The position numbers and the translations under genes are program-made. DNA of 50,753 nt from Haloarcula pellucida (lineage in GTDB: Archaea; Halobacteriota; Halobacteria; Halobacteriales; Haloarculaceae). This document shows, one piece after another, positions 16,757-24,203 of the stretch. The stretch covers positions 1 through 50,753 of the forward strand of contig NZ_BMOU01000008.1 of assembly GCF_014647235.1 (NCBI RefSeq). The letters are read 5' to 3'. Each line of letters opens with the position of its first letter. The stretch's first letter is position 1. The notes below the pieces were generated by a model. It was not told where the DNA came from and searched no databases. It was given only the letters and a program-made list of their open reading frames with translations.

Positions 16757-18358
16757 TTAGAAGAGGTCGTTGAGGTCGTGGTCCGAACTGCTGATGCCGC
16801 CGCCGATGTTGACGTTCCGGAGTGCGATCTCGATTGCGTCGAGCCGGTCGTCGTGGGCAGCGGTCGGGAAGCCACACCACTCCTTGGCGATGAAGTTCTG
16901 CCAGTCGGCCATCGCCGAGTCGAGGATGCGGACCTTGGCCTGTTCGAAGCGCGTCGACATGTCGATGATCCGCTGGGCCTTCTCGCCCGAGGAGTCCGAC
17001 CGCTCCACGCGAAGCCCGGCGTCCTTGGCAGCCTCGACGAACCAGCGCTGGTTCTTGTTGCCCTCGATCAAGATTGTGTTCACCTCCTGGTTGAACTCGT
17101 GGCCGACCGCGGCCAGCTTGTTCGACAGCCAAGTCACGGCCTGTTTCTGCGAGATGCCGCGCTTGCGCTGGAGGTCGACCAGGTAGGCCACGTCGTTAAC
17201 TGGATCCTCGGCGATGGTCGCGACGGCGAAGTAGTCCGTGTCGTTGCGGGCCGCCTTCTCCGGGTCGTCTTCGGCGGCGACGTCGACGCCGGCGTAGAAC
17301 CGCAGCGACCGCTCGGGCAGCTCGTCGACGAAGGTGAGCATGTCCTCCGAGAGGATCTGGCCCTCGAGGGCGCCGGGGTCGTTCTGGTTCTCCCGCTGCC
17401 AGATGAGCGTCCCCTCGTCGGCGCCGAACCCGACGACCATGTCCTTGATGAGCGACTCGATGGGCGCCCACTCTGGCCAGAGCACGTCGACGTCCTGCTC
17501 GACGTTGACGGCAGCGACCGTCTCCTTTTCGGCGTCGATCTTCGACGTCTCGTTGGCGGCGTACCACTGCTCCTCGCCGGTGTCCTGGTGCGTGGTCTTG
17601 AGTTCGTACTCGCCGTTCTCGATGACCGACCAGCCATCGTCGCTGATGGCCTGCTCGACGCGCGTGTCCCACCCGATGGAGTTGATGAGTTCCGAGTAGA
17701 GGTCCTCGCGGTGCTTGCGCGTCCCGAGGACGAGGAACACCGAGTTGCCCTGCCGACTGTCGAGGTTGAGGAAGTCCTGGAACTTCTTCCAGGCGACCTG
17801 TCGGCGGTGCTCGGTCCGCTGGGTGTCGTACTCGACGACGTCGTCGAAGATCAGCAGGTCGTAGTGCCCGCCGGTGACACCAGTCTTGAACCCGGCGGCC
17901 TGGATGGTGGGCTCCTCGTAGGTGGCCTCGCGCTCGAGCTGGAGTTGCGTCTCGTTGTTCGTGACGACGCGCCGGCCGAACTGCGGGGCAAGGCGCTCGA
18001 CGTGCTCGGCGATCTCGCTGAGCTTGTCAGCCGCCTTGTCCGCGTTGATCGACATCAGCAGGACGCGGATGTTGGGGTCCCGCAGCGCGGCCCACGTCGG
18101 GATGACGACCGTGCCGGCCTCGGTCTTGCCGTGCTCGCGGGGCATCAGCCGCGCGAGGTGGCGGTGGGCCTCCGGGTAGTCGTCGGACATCGCCCGGTAG
18201 ACGGCGCCGTAGATCTCGCGGAGGTGTTCCGGTGGCGCGAGGTCGAAGTCGAAGCAGCGAATCGACGCCGGCAGTGGGTGGGCGAGTGGCTGCTCGCGGA
18301 CGAGATGCTCGAGCGTCTCCCGTTGCTCGGCGTCGATCGTTGCGGTCCCGGTGCTCAT
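16757..18358 (-). CDS. terL: Terminase large subunit
   Basis: A 533-residue protein starting at ATG 18358. The ATPase part has a Walker A-like PREHGKTE (about 73-80) and Walker B LLIFDDVVE (168-176) with a following coupling region. The RNase H-like nuclease part has the acidic residues in FYAGVDVAAEDD (Asp359), ILIEGN (Glu433) and AAHDDRLDAIE (Asp503-507). It follows the small subunit by 7 bp. It drives DNA packaging and cuts concatemers. The arrangement of motifs is complete, so the enzyme is probably functional. Confidence 0.92.
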   Translation of the reverse strand: MSTGTATIDAEQRETLEHLVREQPLAHPLPASIRCFDFDLAPPEHLREIYGAVYRAMSDDYPEAHRHLARLMPREHGKTEAGTVVIPTWAALRDPNIRVLLMSINADKAADKLSEIAEHVERLAPQFGRRVVTNNETQLQLEREATYEEPTIQAAGFKTGVTGGHYDLLIFDDVVEYDTQRTEHRRQVAWKKFQDFLNLDSRQGNSVFLVLGTRKHREDLYSELINSIGWDTRVEQAISDDGWSVIENGEYELKTTHQDTGEEQWYAANETSKIDAEKETVAAVNVEQDVDVLWPEWAPIESLIKDMVVGFGADEGTLIWQRENQNDPGALEGQILSEDMLTFVDELPERSLRFYAGVDVAAEDDPEKAARNDTDYFAVATIAEDPVNDVAYLVDLQRKRGISQKQAVTWLSNKLAAVGHEFNQEVNTILIEGNKNQRWFVEAAKDAGLRVERSDSSGEKAQRIIDMSTRFEQAKVRILDSAMADWQNFIAKEWCGFPTAAHDDRLDAIEIALRNVNIGGGISSSDHDLNDLF

Positions 18359-18365
18359 GGATCAG

Positions 18366-18953
18366 TCAGTTGCCGCCGGTGAGTTGGTCCAGGACGTCTT
18401 GCGTCTCGTCGTCGAGTTCGGTCTCGACTTTCGCGTCGACGGCCACCTCGGCGTCGACGGCGACCTCCTGCTGGTCCGTGTTGTCGACGATGTTGAACTC
18501 CGAGAGGAGTTGTCGGCCCTCGCGAACCATCGCCGGGTCGTTCGCGTGCTCGCCGACGAGGATCATCCGCGTCGCGACGTGTCGGAGGATACTCGTCGCC
18601 TCGTCCGGGTCGGCGAGCTTCTCGGCGACCTCGTCGTAGACGTCGCTCTGCCGCTCCGACAACTTGCTCTTGAAGTACTCCGACGTGGCGCCGTCCTTGA
18701 AGTTCGGGTTGGACTGGCCCCACTGCTCGCCAGTGACGGGATGGTTCCGGCACGGGCCGACGTCGCGATCGGTCCCCCAACCGGCGCGCTGCAGGCAGTA
18801 GTCGACGTCGTCACGCTCGCGACCGTGCTCGGTCGGCGTCGTTCGGTCGGACTTCGTCGCGCCGCAGATGGGGTAGCGCTTCTCCGGATGGAGTGGCTGG
18901 CCGGCGTCATCACGCGGCGGCTCTTCGGAGAACTCGTAGTCGTCGTTCGTCAT
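18366..18953 (-). CDS. terS: Terminase small subunit
   Basis: A 195-residue protein starting at ATG 18953. It has the segment GPCRNHPVTGEQWGQSNPNF, followed by KSKLSERQSDVYDEVAEKL and an acidic C-terminal tail rich in Val/Asp/Glu repeats. This pattern is familiar from haloarchaeal virus small terminases. Its position just before terL supports the call. It should recognise the packaging start site and regulate terL. Cys residues at the N-terminus (YPICGA, DYCLQ, GPCRNH) could bind zinc. Confidence 0.75.
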   Translation of the reverse strand: MTNDDYEFSEEPPRDDAGQPLHPEKRYPICGATKSDRTTPTEHGRERDDVDYCLQRAGWGTDRDVGPCRNHPVTGEQWGQSNPNFKDGATSEYFKSKLSERQSDVYDEVAEKLADPDEATSILRHVATRMILVGEHANDPAMVREGRQLLSEFNIVDNTDQQEVAVDAEVAVDAKVETELDDETQDVLDQLTGGN

Positions 18954-18992
18954 GAGTGGGGTGTATAATCTGAGTGTGTCATCCGTCGTCGG

Positions 18993-19265
18993 TCAGCGGC
19001 GCGGGCCTGATCTGGACGGCGCCGGCGGGCCGGAGCGACGGACGCCGTCCGGTGTCTTCGGCGAGTCGACGTCGCGGCCGTGTTCATCACCGAGATGGCA
19101 CTTCTTGCATCGCTTCCGCCGGTTCGATGGATGGCCGTTGTTCGGGTCGCCGTCGCGATGGTGGACATCGGCGCGCTCGACGTCGTCGAAAGACTGGCCG
19201 CAGCGAGGGCAGCGGTCGCCGGCGCGCTCGTCCCACGTTCGCTTGCGGTCTTGGTCACGTCCCAT
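18993..19265 (-). CDS. HNH nuclease
   Basis: A 90-residue protein starting at ATG 19265. It carries CPRCG (Cys19, Cys22), ADVHHRDGDPNNGH (His35/His36, Asn43) and CKKCH (Cys53, Cys56, His57), the order of a small zinc-stabilised HNH domain. The C-terminus is basic and Pro/Ser-rich. HNH proteins next to terminase are needed for DNA packaging in several phages, and this gene lies 39 bp before terS in the same direction. The role in packaging is inferred from that context. Confidence 0.75.
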   Translation of the reverse strand: MGRDQDRKRTWDERAGDRCPRCGQSFDDVERADVHHRDGDPNNGHPSNRRKRCKKCHLGDEHGRDVDSPKTPDGVRRSGPPAPSRSGPRR

Positions 19266-19494
19266 CGGTGTCGATCTCGGCGATGAACTCGGTCGTGTCG
19301 ACCAGTCGTCTCGTGACGGTGACGGCGTCGTCCTCGAGGACGGCGATGTCGCGTATCACGATACCGTCGCTGACGAGTGTCTCCGTGTGGTGGACGCAGT
19401 ACTGCTCGTCACCGTCGGCGTCCTCGATCGTCTTGAGGAACCACTCGTCGCCCCACTTCGTTCGGGCGAACTCTCGAAGGCGTGCCTTGCTCAT
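19255..19494 (-). CDS. Small protein of unknown function
   Basis: A 79-residue protein starting at ATG 19494, overlapping the HNH start by 11 bp. The N-terminus is basic (MSKARLREFARTKWGDEWF) and the rest is beta-rich (GIVIRDIAVLEDDAVTVTRR). No family is recognised; it travels with the packaging genes. Confidence 0.55.
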   Translation of the reverse strand: MSKARLREFARTKWGDEWFLKTIEDADGDEQYCVHHTETLVSDGIVIRDIAVLEDDAVTVTRRLVDTTEFIAEIDTDGT

Positions 19495-19496
19495 GG

Positions 19497-19697
19497 TCAG
19501 TACTGCGTGAGGAGTTCGTGCGTGCAGTCGGGGCAGAGCGTGACGAGGTCGCCCGGCTCGTAGCCCTCTTGCCGTAGTTGGTCGCCGTGCGGTGTCGAGT
19601 CGTACCAGTCCTCGTTGAACTCTGCCGTGAGGGCGGGCCGCCCAGACCGGAACCCGTCGTGGTCACAGAACCCGTCGCACTCGTAGTGGTAGGTCAT
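19497..19697 (-). CDS. Small cysteine-rich protein
   Basis: A 66-residue protein from ATG 19697 (a GTG lies four codons upstream). It has YHYECDGFCDHDGF near the N-terminus and CPDCTHELL near the C-terminus, a possible zinc site made of two distant cysteine pairs. It is followed after 2 bp by the next gene. The function is unknown. Confidence 0.55.
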   Translation of the reverse strand: MTYHYECDGFCDHDGFRSGRPALTAEFNEDWYDSTPHGDQLRQEGYEPGDLVTLCPDCTHELLTQY

Positions 19698-19716
19698 GGA
19701 TGAACACAATCTGATG

Positions 19717-19974
19717 TCATCGGCGCGTTGCGTTGGCGAGCGCCTGCTCGACGGCCGTTTCGGTCAGCGTCTGGATGTCCGAGAGATGAGCCTCGGTCAG
19801 GACGTCGTCGGGGACCTGACCACAATCTGCATTCACGTCGGCGTCCTGCGTTTCCAGCGCTTCGAGCGCGTCGGCCAGACGGTTCTCGAACTCGTCCCAC
19901 GTCTCGTCCTCGCGCTTGAGGTCCTCGTGACGCGCTTTGGTCTCGGCGTCGACAGTGATGCTCTTGCGGCTCAT
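19717..19974 (-). CDS. Antitoxin-like or ribbon-helix-helix-type small protein
   Basis: An 85-residue protein starting at ATG 19974 (MSRKSITVDAETKARHEDLK). The opening strand plus 'DAETKARHEDLKREDETWDE' is typical of haloarchaeal VapB-like or RHH proteins, followed by two acidic helices. No toxin partner with a PIN domain lies next to it, so an antitoxin role is doubtful. It may be a small DNA-binding regulator. Confidence 0.5.
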   Translation of the reverse strand: MSRKSITVDAETKARHEDLKREDETWDEFENRLADALEALETQDADVNADCGQVPDDVLTEAHLSDIQTLTETAVEQALANATRR

Positions 19975-20219
19975 GGTCGGACAGGTTCGAACTCTGAGGA
20001 GAGGATCCACTCGCGTTCTGCCGTGCGGTCCTCGATCAAAACGTGGATCTCGGGATCGGGGACGAACCGCTGGAGCGTCGTCGCGACGACGGAGTCGCGC
20101 GGGCCCGGCAGTGCGGGTTGCGAATCATCGCGAGCAGCGTGTCGGTACAGCCACGCTTCGTCGACGGCCTCGACGAGTCGGTGGGCGGCGTCAGCGGCGC
20201 GGCGGATCTTATCGGTCAT
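19971..20219 (-). CDS. Small protein of unknown function
   Basis: An 82-residue protein starting at ATG 20219, with 4-bp overlaps on both sides. A helical N-terminus (KIRRAADAAHRLVEAVDEAW) is followed by a beta part (EIHVLIEDRTAEREWILSS). No family is recognised. The frame upstream of this ATG is a shadow of two small zinc-ribbon genes. Confidence 0.5.
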   Translation of the reverse strand: MTDKIRRAADAAHRLVEAVDEAWLYRHAARDDSQPALPGPRDSVVATTLQRFVPDPEIHVLIEDRTAEREWILSSEFEPVRP

Positions 20220-20341
20220 CGGTGGAGATAGCCCTGGTGTCGGCGTGGAAACCCGCAGTCGGGACACTTGCGACGGTCGTGGTGGTAGGTTTCCTCGCTG
20301 TTGCCGCAGTTGTAGCAGCGCCACTGGGAGATGAGTATCAT
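20216..20341 (-). CDS. Small zinc-ribbon protein
   Basis: A 41-residue frame from ATG 20341 to TGA 20218-20216, with an ATGA overlap to the next gene. It carries RCYNCGN and KCPDCGF, a complete two-knuckle zinc ribbon with little else. Such mini-ribbons often act as nucleic-acid or protein adaptors. The overlaps on both ends argue that it is translated. Confidence 0.65.
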   Translation of the reverse strand: MILISQWRCYNCGNSEETYHHDRRKCPDCGFPRRHQGYLHR

Positions 20342-20475
20342 CAGTCGAAGTGGTAGAACGCGGCGCCGTCGTGGCGGTGAATCGTCGCCCCGTCCAACTG
20401 CAGTGGTCCGGCCTTCGGGACCGACTGCGGAGAGACACGGACGGCGTCCTTACCACAGCTGGGGCAGTTGCTCAT
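20341..20475 (-). CDS. Small protein with one CxxC knuckle
   Basis: A 44-residue frame from ATG 20475 to TGA 20343-20341, sharing TGATG with the next start. It begins MSNCPSCGKDAVRVSP and ends HDGAAFYHFD. The single CPSCG with C-terminal histidines could form a zinc site. It lies 6 bp after the phosphoesterase stop. Confidence 0.6.
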   Translation of the reverse strand: MSNCPSCGKDAVRVSPQSVPKAGPLQLDGATIHRHDGAAFYHFD

Positions 20476-20481
20476 GGATCA

Positions 20482-21894
20482 CTACCCATCATAGTCCCTC
20501 GTGTCGATCGGGAAGATGGCAGTGATACCGTCGTCGCTGACGCCGAACGTAGTCGCGACGTCCTGGTGACGGCGGCCAGTCGTTCCGTGTGATGTCCGAC
20601 CACCGAGTCGTTCGACGAACTCGCCGGCGGGCTTCGGACTGCCGGTGCAGATCACGGGTGGGCCGTCCCACGGGATGCGACCGGAGATGTGATGATGGCC
20701 CATCGCGGCCACGTCGAAATCGTGGTCCATCAGCGTCCCACGCCACTCGTTTTGCCGCGCCGACGTCTCGGCCTGGGGGCGACGGTCCTGGCCATGGCGC
20801 AGGTGACCGAGGACCTCACCGCCGCGCATGCCGAAGTTGCGGTACGCCTTCGCCTCGCCGATCAGAAACTGCACGTTCTCGAGCGTGTCGTCGTCGGAGT
20901 ACTCGCGGATGGCGGCGACGGCGTTGCGGATGTGCTTGTAGAGGATGAGGTCGGCGTTGGCCTGCCGGGACGTCCCCGACGCCCGGTGCTGGCCGTGGTT
21001 GCCGACCTGGCAGACGACCTGCAGCGTCGGGAACCGCTCGGCGAACGCCTTGATCTGCCGGAGGAGTGGCGCGACGAGGATGTCGTGTTGCTCGTCCAGC
21101 CACGCGTCGAGGTGCTCGAACTGCCCCTCGTAGATGCCTTCGTTGGTGATGAAGTCGCCACCCCAGAGCAGGTGGCCAGCGTCGTAGAACGAGCCGTGCT
21201 TGTCCGCCAGCGAGAGGGAGCGCTCGGTGATGTGGTCGATGACCGCCGGGATCATGTCGGTCTCGTAGACGACCTCGCCGTCGTCGCGACGGATGCGGTC
21301 GCCGGCGTGGAGGTCCGTCAGGTGCGTGACCCAGTCCTCGTTGCCAGCGTAGGCGTCGAGGGACGACGTCGGCCACTCCAGCTGTGCGAAGTCGTGGACG
21401 AGCTCGTCGTGGCGCTTCTGCCACCACTTGTTGGCCTTCCGGGTTCGTGTCTGCTTGTGCTCGCTGCTCCGGAGGTGGTCCTGATCGGGACCGTGGTAGT
21501 TGCCGGCGTCGTCGCCGTCGAGGGACCAGCCCTTCTCGGCGATGACGTCCAGGTGCGCCCTGACCACGCGTTCGTCGACGCCGAGGTCTTCGGCGAGGGC
21601 GGCGATGGACGACGGGAGCGAGCGGTAGATGTACGCCTCGCGTTCCGACAGTTCCTCACGCTCGTCGTCGTCTGCAGCTTCGTCGACGACGTCGGCACCG
21701 GCCCGCGTCCAGACGTTCTCGCTCTGGTTGTACTCGAGTTCGATGCCGTGGTGGTCCTCTAGACGATTGCGGTACCCTTCGACCGTCGTCTCGGCCACAC
21801 CCATCGCCTCGGCGGCGTCTGGGGTCGACGCCGGGAGCAGGTCGACGAACTCCCGTAGCCGTGGGGCTTCGTCAGGGTCAGGTAGGTCACTCAT
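20482..21894 (-). CDS. Calcineurin-like metallophosphoesterase with N-terminal helix-turn-helix
   Basis: A 470-residue protein starting at ATG 21894. Residues 15-60 and 85-125 resemble winged-helix segments (TPDAAEAMGVAETTVEGYRN; SIAALAEDLGVDERVVRAH). The catalytic part has the metal-binding motifs DLHAGD (Asp194, His196), GGD (Asp247), VGNHGQ (Asn299, His300) and GHHH (399-402). This is the Mre11/SbcD-like phosphoesterase family pattern; substrates include DNA ends and nucleotides. With a DNA-binding N-terminus and a place before the terminase genes, a role in processing virus DNA is plausible but unproven. Confidence 0.8.
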   Translation of the reverse strand: MSDLPDPDEAPRLREFVDLLPASTPDAAEAMGVAETTVEGYRNRLEDHHGIELEYNQSENVWTRAGADVVDEAADDDEREELSEREAYIYRSLPSSIAALAEDLGVDERVVRAHLDVIAEKGWSLDGDDAGNYHGPDQDHLRSSEHKQTRTRKANKWWQKRHDELVHDFAQLEWPTSSLDAYAGNEDWVTHLTDLHAGDRIRRDDGEVVYETDMIPAVIDHITERSLSLADKHGSFYDAGHLLWGGDFITNEGIYEGQFEHLDAWLDEQHDILVAPLLRQIKAFAERFPTLQVVCQVGNHGQHRASGTSRQANADLILYKHIRNAVAAIREYSDDDTLENVQFLIGEAKAYRNFGMRGGEVLGHLRHGQDRRPQAETSARQNEWRGTLMDHDFDVAAMGHHHISGRIPWDGPPVICTGSPKPAGEFVERLGGRTSHGTTGRRHQDVATTFGVSDDGITAIFPIDTRDYDG

Positions 21895-22063
21895 GTTCGA
21901 GTCGCTTGCGTTCGGTCAGGTATCTGTGGAAGAACTCGACGCCCTCTATCCAGCCCGCGGAGAACGCCTCGTCCGGCGCCGCGTCGGCCTGGTCGCGAGC
22001 CGCGTCTAGGGCCTCGTCGAGGTCGCGGTCGGTGTAGAGGTTCTCGTTGGTGGGGCCGGGCAT
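21887..22063 (-). CDS. Small helical protein
   Basis: A 58-residue frame from ATG 22063 to TGA 21889-21887, overlapping the phosphoesterase start by 8 bp and the upstream stop by one base. The sequence has TDRDLDEALDAARDQADAAP and then WIEGVEFFHRYLTERKRL. Tight coupling suggests a real gene. The function is unknown. Confidence 0.6.
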   Translation of the reverse strand: MPGPTNENLYTDRDLDEALDAARDQADAAPDEAFSAGWIEGVEFFHRYLTERKRLEHE

Positions 22064-22338
22064 CACTCACTCTCGTCTGTGCCGTCGTTGCTGTCGTCGG
22101 AGTCGTTGTCGGTGATCTCCTGGGCGTCCTCGACGGCGGATTGCATGGCCCGCTGGCCGAACACGGCGTAGCCGCTCGCCAGCAGTATCGCGAGCATCGC
22201 GACCTGCCAGAGCATATCGAGTGACTGCCCGAGGATCTGAGCGCGCCCCCACACGAGGAGGACCCCGACGATGACGATCGTCCCGACGGCCTCGCCGAGC
22301 GAGGGCGGTTTGGGGGGCTTGGCCTGGTCCATGTTCAT
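22063..22338 (-). CDS. Small membrane protein, holin-like in form
   Basis: A 91-residue protein from ATG 22338 (another ATG at 22332). It has two predicted membrane segments, about residues 17-34 (AVGTIVIVGVLLVW) and 42-60 (MLWQVAMLAILLASGYAVFG), and an acidic C-terminal tail. Paired small membrane proteins in a late operon are candidates for virus exit functions, but no archaeal holin signature exists to prove it. Confidence 0.55.
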   Translation of the reverse strand: MNMDQAKPPKPPSLGEAVGTIVIVGVLLVWGRAQILGQSLDMLWQVAMLAILLASGYAVFGQRAMQSAVEDAQEITDNDSDDSNDGTDESE

Positions 22339-22649
22339 GGGTCGTCGTTGTCGTCAGACTGCTGGGCGCTCACTTCCGCGAGGGCCTGGAGGAGGGCCGC
22401 GTAGTCGCCGATCTCGATACCGTTGTAGAGCATCAGCAACGCCAGCCCAAGCGATCCGACCAGCGTCGGATCGGCCCCCAGACTGAGTGCGTACAGCGTG
22501 ATCGCGACAGTGCCGAGGTTGACGACCGTGGCACGCAGGATTTTGAAGGCCTTGAGCATCCGGAAGTCACCGCCTTCCTGCAGTGCGGCCACGTAGTCGT
22601 CGACTAGCGCGTCCGGACAGTACCATGGCCGCGGGTTTATCGTACTCAT
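22335..22649 (-). CDS. Small membrane protein
   Basis: A 104-residue protein starting at ATG 22649, overlapping the next gene by 4 bp. The membrane segments are around residues 38-58 (ATVVNLGTVAITLYALSLG) and 63-80 (TLVGSLGLALLMLYNG). The N-terminus (PWYCPDALVDDYVAALQEGG) is soluble and the tail acidic. It is the first gene of the late block. It may act with the neighbouring membrane protein in egress. Confidence 0.55.
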   Translation of the reverse strand: MSTINPRPWYCPDALVDDYVAALQEGGDFRMLKAFKILRATVVNLGTVAITLYALSLGADPTLVGSLGLALLMLYNGIEIGDYAALLQALAEVSAQQSDDNDDP

Positions 22650-22727
22650 GGGACATTCATGTCAGATCGTCGTGCCATCGGCAGGCACCGAGCGATGAGG
22701 TTGTCTGTACGCCATTTGTGAGGTCCC

Positions 22728-22743
22728 CGGTCACGCGTGACCG
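22728..22743. promoter_or_regulatory. 16-bp perfect palindrome, candidate operator
   Basis: CGGTCACGCGTGACCG is its own reverse complement. It lies in the 211-bp gap (22650-22860) before the first late gene, about 80-95 bp upstream of ATG 22649. A dimeric regulator site controlling late transcription is a reasonable guess. No clear TATA box was seen in the gap. Confidence 0.5.
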
Positions 22744-22838
22744 TGCTGTCGGCTGGTGCCGAAACGGGGTGTGGTGGTATGGAAAGAGCTGGGGGTGGGG
22801 TTTGGTAGATGTAGAACGAGACAGCCATCCCTCGCCTG

Positions 22839-22852
22839 CTGCCACGTGGCAG
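22839..22852. promoter_or_regulatory. 14-bp perfect palindrome, candidate operator
   Basis: CTGCCACGTGGCAG is its own reverse complement. It lies 9 bp after the stop of the 22861 gene, in the same late-promoter gap as the palindrome at 22728, about 96 bp away from it. The two sequences differ, so two regulators or a composite site may be involved. Confidence 0.45.
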
Positions 22853-22860
22853 TCAGCGGG

Positions 22861-23229
22861 TCATCGGGAGCCGTCGCTACGAGGATCCGTCGCGATGAAC
22901 TCGCGGATGTCCTCGATCTGCTCCGACGTCCAGCGCCCCGAGTCTCGTGCCGCCTCCGTGTTGATGCTGATCGGGTAGCCCGTCACGACTTCTCCGACGT
23001 TGACGTCGACGACGAGACGGTAGGTGACGCCGCCGAACGTCGCTCGGAACCAGACGGTGCCGGGGTCTGCCTTCGTGACAGCGCCGTCAGTGATACACGT
23101 CGCAACGATCTCGTCGTCCAGATGCCGGGGCGGCCGGTCGTCCTCGTAGCGGTCGTGAAAGCGCTGCGTGAAGTGGAAGGTCGGTCGGTACGCCGACGGC
23201 TCTCGGGGCGGGTTGTCGGCGGTGGCCAT
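22861..23229 (-). CDS. DUF4258-like small protein
   Basis: A 122-residue protein starting at ATG 23229. The run FTQRFHDRYEDD, then EIVATCITDGAVTKADPG, then RLVVDVNVGEVVTGYPI matches the general form of DUF4258/RelE-related proteins ('F-t-x-H/R-f-x-x-R ... G ... vVv-d-x-x-g-x-viT'). Family members include toxins and proteins of unknown role. No antitoxin partner is obvious next to it. The assignment is by pattern only. Confidence 0.45.
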   Translation of the reverse strand: MATADNPPREPSAYRPTFHFTQRFHDRYEDDRPPRHLDDEIVATCITDGAVTKADPGTVWFRATFGGVTYRLVVDVNVGEVVTGYPISINTEAARDSGRWTSEQIEDIREFIATDPRSDGSR

Positions 23230-23235
23230 GTGTCG

Positions 23236-23802
23236 TCACTCAGTGAGCGCAGCTGTCTTCCCGCCAGCAGCGTCGGCGCTCGTCGACGGCGTGGTCTGCA
23301 GGGCACGGGCGAACGCCACGGCGAAGATCTGGGACTCCTTGCCCTGCGTGTCCCGACGGCCGACTTTCAGTTTCGACAGTTCGGTGCAGAAGCGACGTTT
23401 GCTCAGCGACAGCGGCGTGTGGTCGCGGATGTAGGCGTGCAGGTTGACGGCGAACGCCTTCATCTTCTCCCACGGCAGCTGGTGGTGGCCGGGTTGCGTG
23501 TCGCTCCCGCAGTTCTCACAGAAGCAGGTGCCGAACCGGCGCGTGTTGTCCCACGGGCAGTACTCCTGGGACCCGAGGTCCGTCCGCTCGTACCACTCGT
23601 TCGTCGTCATCTCGAGGTCGGGCACGTCCAGTTCCGTGCCACTCGTCCGCCGGAGGACGTTCGAGTACTCGGGGCCGACGTCTCGGACCCGGGCGAAACA
23701 GTGGCTGCACACCTCACTGTTGTACCAGATGTACTCCTCGAACGCCTCGATTCCGTCACGGTCCTGCTGGTCGAGGTCGAAGCGGTCTGTTGATACGTTC
23801 AT
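23236..23802 (-). CDS. Zinc-finger protein of unknown function
   Basis: A 188-residue protein starting at ATG 23802. It has CSHCFARVRDVG at about residues 32-43 and CFCENCGSDTQPGHH at about 93-107, so up to five Cys plus two His could bind zinc. The C-terminus has an LSLSKRRFCTELSKLKVGRR segment that is basic for a halophile, suggesting nucleic-acid contact. It stands alone between two promoter-like gaps. Confidence 0.55.
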   Translation of the reverse strand: MNVSTDRFDLDQQDRDGIEAFEEYIWYNSEVCSHCFARVRDVGPEYSNVLRRTSGTELDVPDLEMTTNEWYERTDLGSQEYCPWDNTRRFGTCFCENCGSDTQPGHHQLPWEKMKAFAVNLHAYIRDHTPLSLSKRRFCTELSKLKVGRRDTQGKESQIFAVAFARALQTTPSTSADAAGGKTAALTE

Positions 23803-23929
23803 CTATGGGAAAAGACGGCCCACGCGGGCGGTCTGTTGGCGAACACCAGAAGTGCTCAGTCTGTGTGCACGTATGCGCGCCAGCAGTGATGAACGATTAT
23901 CTACCAGCAGTAATACCGGTTCTTTCGAG

Positions 23930-23970
23930 CTAACCAACACCGGCGAAGTCATGCGGGTTGTGTTGGTTAG
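23930..23970. repeat. 41-bp inverted repeat element, copy 1
   Basis: Arms CTAACCAACAC (23930-23940) and GTGTTGGTTAG (23960-23970) with a 19-nt loop; a flanking G/C pair extends each arm to 12. The TAA stop of the gene ending at 23967 lies inside the right arm. The rest of the 164-bp gap (23803-23966) shows an AT-rich stretch around 23895-23920 that may hold the promoter of the 23802 gene. Confidence 0.85.
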
Positions 23971-24203
23971 CCGGTGCGCTGATAGAGCTCCTGTCGTGCG
24001 TCGCTGGGGTTGGGCCGCGACGTGATCAGGCCGGCCGCCTCCAGGCGGTCGACGGCGTAGCGGGTAGTCCGATCACACAGCCACGACTCGTCCCGGATCT
24101 CCTGCTGAGTCCGGGGCTCATCTTCCTCGAGGACCTTGTACACAAGCTTCGCGCTCGGCGGGAGGTCCTCCAACACGTCGTCGATCGCGGCGGACTCGGT
24201 CAT
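23967..24203 (-). CDS. Winged-helix DNA-binding protein (MarR/ArsR type)
   Basis: A 78-residue protein starting at ATG 24203. The sequence LPPSAKLVYKVLEEDEPRTQ, then IRDESWLCDRTTRYAVDRLE and GLITSRPNP is a classic archaeal winged helix, with the recognition helix at RTTRYAVDRLE. It is the last gene of a four-gene block bounded by inverted-repeat copies 1 and 2. Its stop codon lies in copy 1. It probably regulates transcription, perhaps through nearby repeats. Confidence 0.7.
   Translation of the reverse strand: MTESAAIDDVLEDLPPSAKLVYKVLEEDEPRTQQEIRDESWLCDRTTRYAVDRLEAAGLITSRPNPSDARQELYQRTG

Noticed and set aside
16748-18382. A 544-codon plus-strand open frame opposite terL
   Set aside because: It is the antisense shadow of terminase, a common effect in GC-rich DNA. 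The minus frame has all terminase motifs.
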